DNA of 64,000 nucleotides. Source: Pegea sp. RAD2-039. Taxonomy: Eukaryota; Chordata; Thaliacea; Salpida; Salpidae. Made by a program: the position numbers and the translations under genes. Below the pieces are notes generated by a model. That model saw only the letters and a list, made by a program, of their open reading frames with translations, was not told the DNA's origin and made no database searches. Every line of letters starts with the position of its first letter. Position 1 is the first letter of the stretch. The stretch lies in assembly GCA_034620365.1 (NCBI GenBank), contig JAQGEQ010000046.1, positions 606,971 to 670,970 on the forward strand. Reading direction: 5' to 3'. Of this stretch, positions 13,993 through 24,922 are shown piece by piece.

Positions 13993-14190
13993 TTACTTCA
14001 GAGCAGCTTTTGCAATACACTTTTTTAAGACAATAAATTGTTTATTACAATCTCCTTTTCTTAAATTGTCCCATTCGCTAACACAAGTTCCATATTCCAA
14101 TACTTCTTTTTGACAAAGTCTCATTTTAGCAGGTAGTTGTTTGCTCATATATTCACGAGCTTTTAAAAATGCTTTAGAATTTTTAGACAT
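13993..14190 (-). CDS. NDUFAF8: Twin-CX9C mitochondrial protein, NDUFAF8-like
   Basis: A 65-residue protein on one exon. It has two CX9C motifs (CQKEVLEYGTC and CNKQFIVLKKC), the signature of intermembrane-space proteins imported by the Mia40 pathway. The spacing, the YGTCV element, the K/GDCNKQF segment and the Ala/Lys-rich end (IAKAALK) fit NDUFAF8 (C17orf89), which works with NDUFAF5 in complex I assembly. Other small CX9C proteins cannot be ruled out without a search. The start codon follows a likely splice acceptor (tttttcag) by one base. The stop lies 94 bp upstream of the CWH43 start on the same strand. Confidence 0.75.
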   Translation of the reverse strand: MSKNSKAFLKAREYMSKQLPAKMRLCQKEVLEYGTCVSEWDNLRKGDCNKQFIVLKKCIAKAALK

Positions 14191-16807
14191 CCTGAAAAAC
14201 CTAAAAAATATTTAATATTTAAAAGTTATTTATAATTTTAAGTAGTAAAATAATTTAACTAAATTTATAAAAATTTATAATATAAATAAATATTTCTTAT
14301 AGCAATTATAAATAGTAATAATTAGAAAATATTAAAACATAATTTTTACACTAAGTTATAAACAATATTAGAAATGACAAAAAATTAATTACTGTTTATA
14401 ATACTTAATATATTTAAAAATTAATTTAGAAATAGTAAAAAGAGCAATGATTAAAATATTAAAATTATTTTTTTAAATTAATAACAATTTTATGTCTTTG
14501 ATGTACGCATAATTGCTGTAATCTGTGAAACATCAAAATTAAACTTCAGTATTCGAACTGCTGGATAGTACCTAATCTGAATAACATATTCTATTTACTA
14601 GAGTTAAATAAAAGAATATTTTGTAAATTAATACATCTAATTTAAATACAAGATTTCTTAAAACTTTAAAACTAAAACGAAAAGGATAAAAAACTATCAG
14701 TATTAATTAGATATACTTTGCTATAGCAAACTATAACTTTCTTATCTTTCATTTTGACGGTTTTATTTATTTATTACAACAAGCGCGAAAAAGAGTGCCC
14801 GAAAAGAGCACCTCCGGCTAATATTATAAACTAAACTAATACCTGTTATATATAACAATAATACCTATTAACCTAAGTTGATACCTGTGATATATAATTA
14901 AGTTGTTATATTGAAATAAAAAGGCCTTGATATTATTTTTCAACCTGTGTAACGTCTCTACTTTCTTGCTTTAATAAATTCATTGTACCAATTTTTATAT
15001 ACAAAATGTCACCTTATGTTACAAAAAATGTAATTATTTTCGTATTATTCTATCTAGTTGTATTTAATTAAGTTAGTATGAACACGTAAGAAAATTAGAA
15101 GTTGAGAAAAGTCTTTTTGTGGGGCATTCTTTTGATAAATGCTTCGATAGAACATTTTGATGAATAAATATCAATTTTGCCGTAGTTTGTAACTCACACA
15201 AATGCTCAAAGTTCTACACAATATTTTTCATTGAAATAATTGTTTTTATCAATAAAATCAATTTTTATTACTTTTAACTCGAGGTGCCTACGTTTTATCT
15301 TCTTTTCTACATCTTTAACTTTTAGTTAATTGTGATTGTAATTTCTATTATCAAACTACTTAAAGTATTACCATAATTACAAAGGAAAAAGTATATTGAA
15401 TACAAAGTTTGTAGTATATCATGTATTTAAAAATATTATTACATAATTATATACAAATGTTGAAACCATTATATAGACTATCATCAGCGGTTTTACTAAA
15501 TCATTAAGCGTTGATCATTTTATGCTTTTCTGGATTAAAATTTTCATACTAACTAAGCTTGTTCCAATTCAGTAAAAGGCACAAAAGTATGATAAAAGCC
15601 AGAAGCCAATTTAGCACTTCTGTATGTAATACTTCCTGGCCAACAGCATGTTAAAAAAATCTTGCTTTTGATAAGCCTGAGAGCTTAGGATGTACTTACT
15701 TTTATTTAAAAGAGTAGTGCAGCTAAAAACCTATACTACAACAATGCTACTACTAAAGCTTAACGTTAGTATGCATTTTTATATGTGCAGTTTCTATGAT
15801 TCATTATATTATCTTTTAGCTAAAATAACTTTTGTAGTAAAAAACATCATTTTATTACCTTTAATAAAGTTCTTATTGGGGACATTGAAAATATTATGAA
15901 TTATAAACATTTTGGAAATTAATGAAATACACTTTTCACGATAGCTATTTATATACTTAATTTAGAAAATCAGGATATAATTAAAGTTAAATCAATCTTA
16001 ATTATTCATAACTAATTTAAAAAGTAAGGTTTTAATGCAAACGCCTCATTTAACAGTCTACGCTCTTTGGCTCCTTTAATCAGTATGTTTTTGTTGCTTT
16101 AAAACAATATTTTGTTGAAATAGAAGATAATCGATGAAACTACTTCCTTTAACCTATAGCGTCTTCTCGCCAGTTATTAGCTTAACAATACCGGTTAGTT
16201 TTATTTCAAAATAACTAAATTTTTGTGAGATATTTTATCATGAACAATTAGTAGTTTACATTTTGAACATCAGTTATATTTAATGATAAAAATGAAATCT
16301 ACTTTTAATTGCTTAATGTAGTATTTTTCAAGTTACTCAGCAAGCTTATACATTCAGTCAAAACAAATTTTTAACATTTAGAAAATCTCGTTCAGCTTTA
16401 ATAATATGTTTTTTAAAATCAAATAAGATAAAATTTCACCGGTAATTTTTGTTTATTATTAAAGTGAAATAGAAAAAAAAATACAGCAAGTGTAAAGTGA
16501 ATCCACATTTCCACTGTGAATTCCACAAGAGGAAAATAGAATCATAAGCGGCTATCAAAAAACTTGTAAAAAATGTGTTTATTTGCTTGGAATGAAATGA
16601 AGAATTCATAATTGCTGAAAATGCTGAAATTTTGCTAATATGAAATTTTGCAACAACCTAAAAGTTGCCACAGGATACGTTGAAAGAAACAAGTCTAAAA
16701 AACCTAACAAAAAACAGCATAACATAACTGCTATTCAATTCGAATAAACAAATATTGTACCCAACTATCAAAGTCTGCATGTGAAAGAAATCAGTTTGTA
16801 TAAAAAA
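14191..16807. other. Intergenic AT-rich region with one LINE-tail-like relic
   Basis: No coding exon recognised. At 14762-14822 (minus) there is a relic with GGAGGTGCTC, a loop, GGGCACTC and a terminal AATAAATAAATAAA run. It resembles the hairpin and tail of the LINE copies but has a different loop, so it may be a related subfamily. Confidence 0.5.
14762..14822 (-). mobile_element. Variant LINE/SINE 3' tail
   Basis: Minus-strand reading gives a GGTGC ... GCAC hairpin followed by TTGTTGTAATAAATAAATAAA. The stem matches the hairpin at 4010-4030 while the loop differs. Only the tail is recognisable. Confidence 0.45.
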
Positions 16808-17521
16808 CTAATTAGTTGAAAACTTAGAAATATCAGATGCAGAAAGTGACACACGAACGGCTTTTTTATCTCTTTTATGAATTTGAATAGTAACTCTATT
16901 ATCAGGGCCTGGTAAAACAGTGGTAAACGCATTAGTAGATTTAGTACGGAATGGTTTCATGATTTTTGCAGACAAATCTGCAGCTTTCTTTTCTGTTGTA
17001 GCTTTACAGGGTTGTTGTGGAAAGAAATTGCTGATAGAAGAAGGCTGATCCACTATCATAGGGACTTTTTCATTCTCTTCAATATGATCAACATCAGATA
17101 GTTGCTCACTACATGACCATTCAGGCTTGTTTTGATTGAAATAGTAGTCTTTTTCTAAATTAGCAAGAATGCTTTTTAAATTCATATTTCGATGTTCAAT
17201 TATATTGTACTGTCTTTGGTAATCTATATGTCTCCTTTCTAATGTCTTTATATATTCCTTCGATTTGATGAGAAGACGATGGATTGTAAGCTTATGGGTA
17301 TCTCTGTCAGGAGGAACAACACTTTTTAAACTTTCCAAACATTCCCGCATGTAGGCACGTCTTTTCTTCTCAACTTCAGTGTGCTTGTTCTTTTCAATGG
17401 AATTTCTATGTCCTTGGTTATTACCTCGACGACGGTTTGTCACTGTAGTAGAACTTTCTCCAGTTTCACCAGGGGAATCAGAGCCTTCTACATACTCTAT
17501 TGCCTTGATCAATAGATCCAT
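16808..17521 (-). CDS. Mxd/Mad-family bHLH-zip transcriptional repressor
   Basis: An open frame of 237 residues. Residues 1-12 (MDLLIKAIEYVE) match the Sin3-interaction domain of Mxd proteins (NIQMLLEAADYLE in MXD1). Residues about 43-95 form the basic helix-loop-helix: KHTEVEKKRRAYMRECLESL carries the H, E and R residues that contact CACGTG. Then come SVVPPDRDTHKLTIHRLL and a heptad-like zipper (EYIKTLERRHIDYQRQYN...). The family binds E-boxes as Max heterodimers and recruits Sin3/HDAC in the nucleus, opposing Myc. A splice acceptor (tttttttag) lies 3 nt before the ATG and the frame stays open to it, so an upstream exon could add a few N-terminal residues. The C-terminal 100 residues (VTIQIHKRDKKAVRVSL) are not recognised. 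MXD versus MNT orthology is open; the length favours MXD. Confidence 0.88.
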   Translation of the reverse strand: MDLLIKAIEYVEGSDSPGETGESSTTVTNRRRGNNQGHRNSIEKNKHTEVEKKRRAYMRECLESLKSVVPPDRDTHKLTIHRLLIKSKEYIKTLERRHIDYQRQYNIIEHRNMNLKSILANLEKDYYFNQNKPEWSCSEQLSDVDHIEENEKVPMIVDQPSSISNFFPQQPCKATTEKKAADLSAKIMKPFRTKSTNAFTTVLPGPDNRVTIQIHKRDKKAVRVSLSASDISKFSTN

Positions 17522-17524
17522 TAC

Positions 17525-19789
17525 CTAAAAAATAGATTAAACAAAAAGTAAATTACATAAATTTATAATCTACTAGATGTAGTTTAAATGGCAGTTTATT
17601 TTCAATGTTTTATAATAACTTCTTTGATATAAACTTGTGTTTTATAGAAGAAAAAACAAAATCAAGCATTTACATAATAAACATAACAATTGATTTCATT
17701 TGTATTTAGCCATACTTTCAATGAAATTTTTGATGATAAATAGTATATTGAAACAAATCTATATATTTATTTATCTATTTATGGAATAATTAATGACTGC
17801 AAATAACAAATGAGGTTTTAAAATGATAATATCAAAATCACTGTTCATTAATCTGATATTTCATTTACAAATCAAGAAAAAGGCTAAATTTAATAAGCTA
17901 AAGATTAGAGTTACAGATTTTTTTTTCTGAAAAGTAAACACAGAAATTTCAGAAGTCAATTATTTTGCTTCTTAAATTTATAACTAAATTTTTATTCTAA
18001 TAATAAAGTTTTTGTCAGCAAAAATATTTTGAGACAATATTTTGATTGGATAGAAGATTGAGTTAAAATGTCTATTAACTAATGATTACAAGTATTAGTT
18101 AATCAAATTAATTAAAAAATATTTGTTGTCATTTACAATAAGTTTTAGGAAAAATATATCTCTAACAATATTTCTTTAATTTTTTTAAGTAGTATCAGTT
18201 ATAATAAAAAATCAGCAAATAAGTGCTTCTGTAGCATATGAGTTTTTTCATAAATTTTATGAGATCTAAAACTAAGAAAACTTCAAACATGTGATATACA
18301 AATCAAAAAGTAAGACAAAAAATGCAGTAACTTGGCTATAATAGTTTTAAAAAAGTTTTCTTTTTAAAAACCAAAACATTAAAATTCAAAATAAATTTAT
18401 AGATTATGGAAAAATCAATATTTTTAATATAAAAAAATATAAAAATGTTTTTTAAATATAAATTTCTTCCACTGGTTATAATTATATAAATAATTATATT
18501 CTATATACAGTATTAGAATAAAAACTTAATGATTTATCCATTTAGAGTAAATAATAAAATAATTTTAAATACTTTAAAAAAATGTTTACAAATAGTTTAC
18601 TGAAAAAATATAAGTTATGAAAATCATTTATACAAAATGATAAAAGAGATATAAACAATCTTTTATAACAAATTCAAAGATAATTTAATAATAATTTACT
18701 TTTAATTGTTAAATTGTATATTTCTTTAACTACTTTAAGTTGGGATACTATAAAACAATAATGTAAGGCATAAATATCAGGTGTAGATATTTTATCCAAC
18801 AGTCATTAAGTTACTCAATGATAAGAAGTATTAAAGATAAATTTTGTTACAAATAGTATAAAAATAGAACAAAAAACATCTCAAAAACTCAATTCAACCT
18901 TTAGTATAAAAATTTCACAAATTTGAAATCATAACAAATGAACACATAACTTAAAATAGTGCATGATAGCCAAAATTATTAATAAAGAATAGTAAAAATA
19001 AAACGTTTACAGCAGCAAAAATACACAAAAATAATTTCAATTTTACATTTTGAACTAAAATTAAAATAAAGTCCTAATAAAATAAGGACATTATAAAACT
19101 TAGATAACAAGCATAATATAATAATATAAAATAAGTTAGGAAACAATTTAACTATTCCTACAAGTATACAAGTAGAAATGCTACACCTAGAGATGAAAAG
19201 CAAACACATTACAAATAACGGAAAGAAGCATGTACTTTGGTAGACATACACGTGAGATAGGCACATGTTCTTAATAAAACTATAATTTACGCAAGCGCTT
19301 AAACTCATCTGTTGCAAAAGTTCAAGCATTTAAGAAAAATCCGAACAAAAATAGGAAAAACTACACATAAAAATAACACAAAAATTATATCTATCGTTCG
19401 GCAAAAACAATTATGGGTTGTTTTTTCCTACATTGATGTGTTACCGCTATGATAGAAAAATGAATAATTATCTGTTAAACGAATATACTATTCATCTCAA
19501 AAGCATTAACTAAAGTATGAAACACAAATAATATCAAATACACTTTAAAGGTGCCAAAAACACATAACAGTTTGTCATTACACCAAAATTTGTGATATGC
19601 TTTTGATTTACAACAAGAAAACCAAACGTAACAATATTTGATAAAGTAAATTGAAGTGTGCACAGCCATTAGATAATCAGATGAAAAATGGTTTATAGTT
19701 TTATTTTTTAAAGGTAAAAAAAGATACCTTTGAAAATCTTAGAAATAGTTACAATAGTACAGACATTTCATTCTCGCCAATTTGAAATA
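17525..19789. other. Upstream region of the Mxd-like gene, AT-rich
   Basis: Expected to hold the promoter or 5' exon of the Mxd-like gene. I could not identify a first exon or any other gene. Hydrophobic open stretches at 18979-19329 and 19475-19669 (minus) look like chance translations of AT-rich DNA. Confidence 0.4.
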
Positions 19790-20515
19790 ATATCCGTACT
19801 TTTTTATCAATCTTTTCAAATTGTACGTACGTCCAGCTCTTGAATACAATATTAGTGAATGGATGCCATATCAAGTTAGTGATATCGAAAAAATCTAGTC
19901 TGTTCAGACGATATTTATAAAATTGGTATGCAGGAAACTTAATATGAAACACGATAGTTATAAACATCGTCTCAGCTTCTTCAATTTAGATACTTTAGAA
20001 ATTCGACGGATTAAATTCGACTTAATTCTTATTTTAAAAACTATCCACAATTTAATTGGCCTTCAGTTTGATGATTTCTTTTCCATTAGTCCTTCCCTCA
20101 AGTTATACCAACTCAGACGACACAAATTACATCTTAGCAAGCCCATATCACCTGGTACAATATTCAGAGCAAATTTTTTCTCATTCCGCACAATTAGTAC
20201 ATGGAGCCAGCTGCCATCAGATATTTTCATGTCAGAATCACTCGCATTGTTCAAGCAGAAGTTGAACCGTAATAATATTGCCAACACTGCCATTTCTAAA
20301 CTGTGAATTTTTCCTTTATTTTAATATTACTATAATTCTATGTAATTGTTCGCTGTTGTATGCTTTGAGGGCTATCGAAATGCCATGTGTCACATCCTTT
20401 GCTTTCTATATTTCTGACTTAATGGGTATTATTTGTGAGAATGAGTGTTAGAGTGAGTTGATCTCTTCAGTCACCCTCCTTCGCATTTATTGAAATAAAT
20501 AAATAATAAACATAT
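19790..20515 (+). mobile_element. Non-LTR retrotransposon (LINE) 3' fragment
   Basis: Encodes the C-terminal end of a reverse-transcriptase ORF with several breaks: EWMPYQVSDI, VCRKLNMKHDSYKHRLSFF, LDTLEIRR, then TWSQLPSDIF...ALFKQKLNRN and a stop at 20304-20306. It is followed by about 200 bp of 3' UTR and a terminal ATAAATAAATAA tail. The same protein segments recur at 61478-61753 (minus) and in DNA form on both sides of the DNA transposon at 56.2-57.4 kb. A stop interrupts the frame near 19897. The element is dead and 5'-truncated. Confidence 0.85.
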
Positions 20516-21365
20516 AACTTATTTTTAAAGTTTAAGCTAAAATAGATTGGACTGTAAAAAGTTTATAAAAAATTTTGTAAACTCATTGTTTGCTTTAAAT
20601 ATTATTAAGATGAGTTAGATAGCTATAAATATAAATAGAATAAAAATGTTAAGGCTAAAATTAGTTATGCCGGCTTTAGTATGTTCTAAAAGCCACTTTT
20701 GAAAATTGGGTAAGCCTTTATTGAATAAATGCTACATTGAGTATTTTCTTTGATATTTCAACTATTATAAACATTTCTTACAAATTAACCATTTTCGCTA
20801 TACAATTTGTAAGATTTGTCTAATAAATTGATTGAATCAATAGTTTGTGATTAAATTTATGAAAATAAAATTAATTAGAACTGGAACTCTTTATAGCATT
20901 TTTGACATCATTTTTCTTTTATAGTGTATTTTAAAACACTTCTATAGACGTTTTTACAGAAGTATGTGGGATTTTCTCAATAGGTAACAAAATATACCTA
21001 AATCATGATCTTAAAGATAATTTTAGCTACCAACAAAATATACTTTTGAGCCCGTCGAAAAAAAACTCATTATTTCTATCTAAAATAACTTTTTCATAAA
21101 TTATTTTATAAAAAATATTCAAATAAACGTTGAGTTAAAATATATTTAAAAGTCTATTTTTAGCAAGATTACTTCAATTTAAACTCTATCAAGTTTCAAA
21201 ACATATATTTTTATCACAAGAATGAAAATTGATTTAAATATCTATAGCTTTATATTTTAAAAAACTCATTGAATGACATATCTGCTTAGTAAATAAAATT
21301 AATTTTTTAAATTAGATTTCGATCAGTAAAAGCAAATTTAATAGGAAAAAAGTAGATAAGTAATT

Positions 21366-21451
21366 ACAAGAAGAGAAGAATGGCTTCGAGTGAATTATGA
21401 CTGTTTGAAATTTTGAACCAATCTGAACCACATTGAGGAAGTCTTTTACTT
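21366..21451 (-). pseudogene. Degenerate copy of the ENPP last exon
   Basis: The plus-strand stretch with CTGTTTGAAATTT, GAACCAATCTGAACCA and CATTGAGGAAG parallels 23920-23998, which has the corresponding pieces in the same order within the last ENPP exon. Only about 85 bp align, with several substitutions and a small gap. It suggests an old partial duplication of the locus about 2.5 kb away. Confidence 0.55.
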
Positions 21452-22303
21452 ATATAATCTATATGATTTTTATAGTTGTATTTGAATGGTTTGAAAGTTC
21501 AACTTAACGAAAAGTAACGCATGGCTAGAAATTCAACTTTTAAAACTTCAGGATAGTCAAGTAGAAGCTACTTTATTAATTATACTACTTTTAAAGTTTT
21601 AAAACTTGAAAAACTGTTTAAGTGTGCATAAAATATATGAGTTTGTATAGAATTCAAACAAAGGGTTAATCTACCTGTATCGTCTCTTTAATGACGCGGA
21701 ACAACACCCCAAACTAAAGCTATATAGTCTTATAAGTTTTATTGTTAATCAAAAGCTAAGATACTACAGAAAGCGGTTACCTATTTGAATTTTCAGTTGA
21801 AAGACAACGAGTAGAATGTTTTAATTTGTACCTTTTTTATTTTATTTAATGAAGATTTACTTAAAAACCTATGATCAAATCAGATCAAATAATTAGTCTT
21901 TATAAGAAAAGTAGAAGTTTAAACTTTGGTAATAAGTATGAAGTGTGATTTATGTATATAACTTTCTGGTGCTAGAATAGCTTGTTATATAGATAAATCT
22001 TTAAACATCAGTTATAAAAATACTAAGCAGTAACTTCAAAAGTAATGATATATTCAACTGTAAAACATTAATTCGATTTTTATTTATTTCTGAAATTCAA
22101 AAAAAATTAGTTTTGAATTTCCTAAACATACAAGTTGGAACTTTATTTCTTTATTTAGCTATAATTCAAGTTATACATTTATCATATGTAAACGTATAAT
22201 CATATTATATGTGCATACGTAGATTATATACACTTCATTTAAAAGAGTAAGCACAAAACGAAGTTATATTTTGTCATCATGTAATACTTTACCTTTTAAA
22301 CAG

Positions 22304-22310
22304 TATAAAA
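22304..22310 (+). promoter_or_regulatory. Possible TATA box
   Basis: TATAAAA, 20 bp before the first ATG of the secreted-peptide gene. If functional, with a start about 30 bp downstream, transcription would begin close to the first ATG and the second in-frame ATG (22340) might be used. In DNA this AT-rich the motif could be chance. Confidence 0.3.
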
Positions 22311-22330
22311 CAGACATTTAAAACTTAAAA

Positions 22331-22653
22331 ATGAAAGTGATGAAAATTGTTTTTACATTTATATTTTTATCTTATCTTGTTCTTATCGCTACTGGAAACC
22401 AGAGTAAGTTATTTCAACTTTAATTTTCATCAGTAAACTTTTTATCAAATGTTTTAAATTGCGCAATAAACTAGCTTCTGATAACTTATTGTTATAAATT
22501 TATCCAGGCGTAAAAGAACACAAATTTTTGGTTCATTGTCCTGACCAAGACTCATCTAACTGTTATGATCAGATTAAGAAAACTTTAGATGGATTTCCTA
22601 ATGAAGATATAAAACTAGATTTCCATCAGCCTAAACTTAGAGATGGCTTGTAA
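22331..22653 (+). CDS. Putative small secreted peptide, two exons
   Basis: Exon 1 is 22331-22403 (donor GTAAGT) and exon 2 is 22508-22653 (acceptor tttatccag), joined in phase 1 to a 72-residue product. Residues 1-22 (MKVMKIVFTFIFLSYLVLIA) form a textbook signal peptide: basic start, hydrophobic core, small residues before a likely cleavage at ATG-NQ. The mature part is hydrophilic: SVKEHKFLVHCPDQDSSNCY, then DQIKKTLDGFPNEDIKLDF and a short end. It has two cysteines eight apart that could form one disulfide. No dibasic cleavage sites of the usual neuropeptide kind are seen apart from KK. I do not recognise a family. A second in-frame Met at residue 4 is an alternative start. Confidence 0.6.
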
Positions 22654-23290
22654 TGAAAATAGCAATATATCACGATCACAACTCTATTGTTATGGCTTAA
22701 ATGGTAAAGAATAAAAGCTTTGACTTTAAATTGTACATTGTTGCTTATGCTTGCGTATTACTTTGTCATTCTAAGCAGTAAACGCTTCAAATGATTTATA
22801 ACAACTTCTATTCATAGAAACTATATTTAGTCAACTTCTGTAAAATATTTTTACTAAAAATTTCCATTGAGGACTTATATCGGAATTTATTCTCGATTTT
22901 GAGTTGTATAATCTTGAATAATCAAGCAAGTATCTAATCAAGCTTTGAAGTTATTTTAGAACTTTAAGTAAAACTTTTTGTAACAATTTCAAAACTTCTT
23001 TCATCACTTCTTTTCAAAAAATTCTCCTAAACTTGAGGTAGAAACGAAATTAATTAAAAATCTTGAATATCTTGAACATGATGATTGTCAGTTTGATGCT
23101 TTTAGAATTTAGGTTTATAAGAAAAAGTTTTCGAACGTTGAATTATGCAAATAATAACAATTAGCCATCCAATCAAAATATTTCTTGCTTTTTTTAATCA
23201 ATTTTTTTAAATACATTTGAATAGTGAAAAAAACAATTTAATGAAAATTTAATAGCTGCGGTTTTTTAATTTGATTGAACTTTGTAGACT
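22654..23290. other. Intergenic, nothing recognised
   Basis: AT-rich spacer between the secreted-peptide gene and a SINE-like repeat. No exon or structured element was seen. Confidence 0.5.
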
Positions 23291-23294
23291 GAAG

Positions 23295-23648
23295 CAGTAG
23301 ATAAAAGAAGTTAAATATTCATTCTCTCTACTTCCGCAAGGGATTTGAATATAGTAGAAAAGAGTGTAGACTGAAATACCTTCCCTTGTATAGATACGCT
23401 GATTTGTGGCACGGTCCAGTGACCAGGGGAGCGACATCAGGGTCAACGAGTTGTTGTTTTTTTTCATAGCCTTTGAGTTTACCCAAACAACTATAAGATA
23501 GAGGCACTAACTACCCATAGTTAAGGAAGATACTTTTATAAGTAGTGTAATGTAGTTCAACAATCCGTATCGTTGATGACGAGGTGGGATTCGAGCGTTT
23601 AAAGTACAGATTAGCAGCCAGTTAACCTCACCATTTCTCCATCTCATT
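23295..23648 (-). mobile_element. tRNA-derived SINE-like repeat, copy 1
   Basis: Read on the minus strand the head has TGGTGAGGTTAACTGG (box A-like), CTGCTAATCTGTACTTT and CGCTCGAATCCCACC (box B-like, close to GGTTCRANTCC). The body continues through TTAACTATGGGTA, GACCGTGCCAC and TTCAGTCTACACT. The same landmarks occur in the same order on the plus strand at 44705-45015. It is locally GC-richer than its surroundings. The family is not one I can name. Confidence 0.55.
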
Positions 23649-24920
23649 GTCTTATTTCTAAAAACCCTTGTTTAAGTCTACGCAAGAAGCAAATATCTCA
23701 AACTTTTGTTTATATGTTTTATGCAACGAATTATCGCTAAATTTTGTCGAATATAAAACTACAATTTATAAATTCAAAGTTTTTAGTAAAAGCTGATATA
23801 AAAATAAAAGCTTCTTCGTCACATTCAAAGTTGGCAAATTAGTTTGCTTCTTAATTAACTAGGATGTCATCTTACAAAAAAATAAAGTATTTAGATATTA
23901 TGAATGAAAGCAATACAAGGAAATATGAAGTTTTATGAATTGAAAACTGCTCGTTTGAAATTTCTACTTGAAACCAATCTGAATCAAATTGAGGAAGCTT
24001 CAGACGCAAACCAATCCATTTGTTGGATGTCATTTTTTCCGAATATTTTTCCATGAAAATCATGTTAGTGAGTAATTCAATATCACGAATTCGACACAGA
24101 TGCTGAATTACTGTATCCTCCACCCAGTCTAGAGACTCATCATCAGTCTGTAATCATTAAAAGTGTCTTTTTGTTACTAAAGTTACAACTTTGGGTTGAA
24201 AATTGTTTGCGTCTATAGCTTTCACAAATACTTATTTTATTTGCTATAAGAATTAGAAAAATTGTGTAATCTGTTATCAGTAGTCATACATTATTTTGAG
24301 AAATAAAGAATAAGAATATTAAAGAGCTCTAAAACTCACTTGGTTGCATTTTTTATACGAATAGTTAGGAATGACATAAGAAAGAGTTTCTATATCTTCT
24401 ATAGATTTGATACAATCATCAATATTTCTATTTTCTTCACAATATTTGCACCGACTGATTATTATAAAGTAGTGTGTTGGTATCTTTATAGAATCTTCTT
24501 CACCGAAGCTGTCAATCAAAGCAGCTTACATTAGTTTTGATTCAAACTATTTTTGATTCTAATAATAAGAACTTTTTAGTTTAATAAACCTGTTTATGAC
24601 ATCTAATGTATCAGCTATTCCATCAAAGTTGTAATCGTAAACAGGGCCGCTAGTCACGTGTATACTCCCATAAGTACGTGACCATTCATCTAGTTTTCCA
24701 GTCATGTACTTCCATACTAAGAGGTTCAAATTTGATTAATATCCTTAAACAATTTTTAGGAATTAGCAATTAAATAACTGTTTGATCAAGATTTGAAATT
24801 GTTTATTGTTAGTAAGTAGTCAAAGTTATTTAACTTTTGAAATATCTTACTTGCTGTTGATTTTATTTTAGATTAAAATTGTCATAATTAAAAAGTAACT
24901 GAAAGTTAAAAATAATTCTT

Positions 24921-24922
24921 GC
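24921..24922 (-). other. GC-AG intron donor in ENPP
   Basis: The exon encoding ATLTTNFASIYSSFKP can only join the next exon (VWKYMTGKLDEW) in phase through the donor CCAG|gcaaga. GCAAG is the usual consensus for GC-AG introns. Confidence 0.65.

Larger units (their letters stand above)
20516..22330. other. AT-rich intergenic region with an ENPP exon relic
   Basis: No gene recognised apart from the degenerate copy of the ENPP last exon at 21366-21451 (separate entry). The segment just upstream of the secreted-peptide gene has TATAAAA at 22304-22310. Confidence 0.45.

Noticed and set aside
18979-19329. Hydrophobic 116-codon open stretch, minus strand
   Set aside because: Low-complexity, Cys/Phe/Leu-rich translation of AT-rich DNA without splice or similarity support.
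19923-20306. A host protein gene of 127 residues
   Set aside because: The sequence recurs in other copies and ends in a retrotransposon 3' UTR; it is the C-terminus of a LINE reverse transcriptase.
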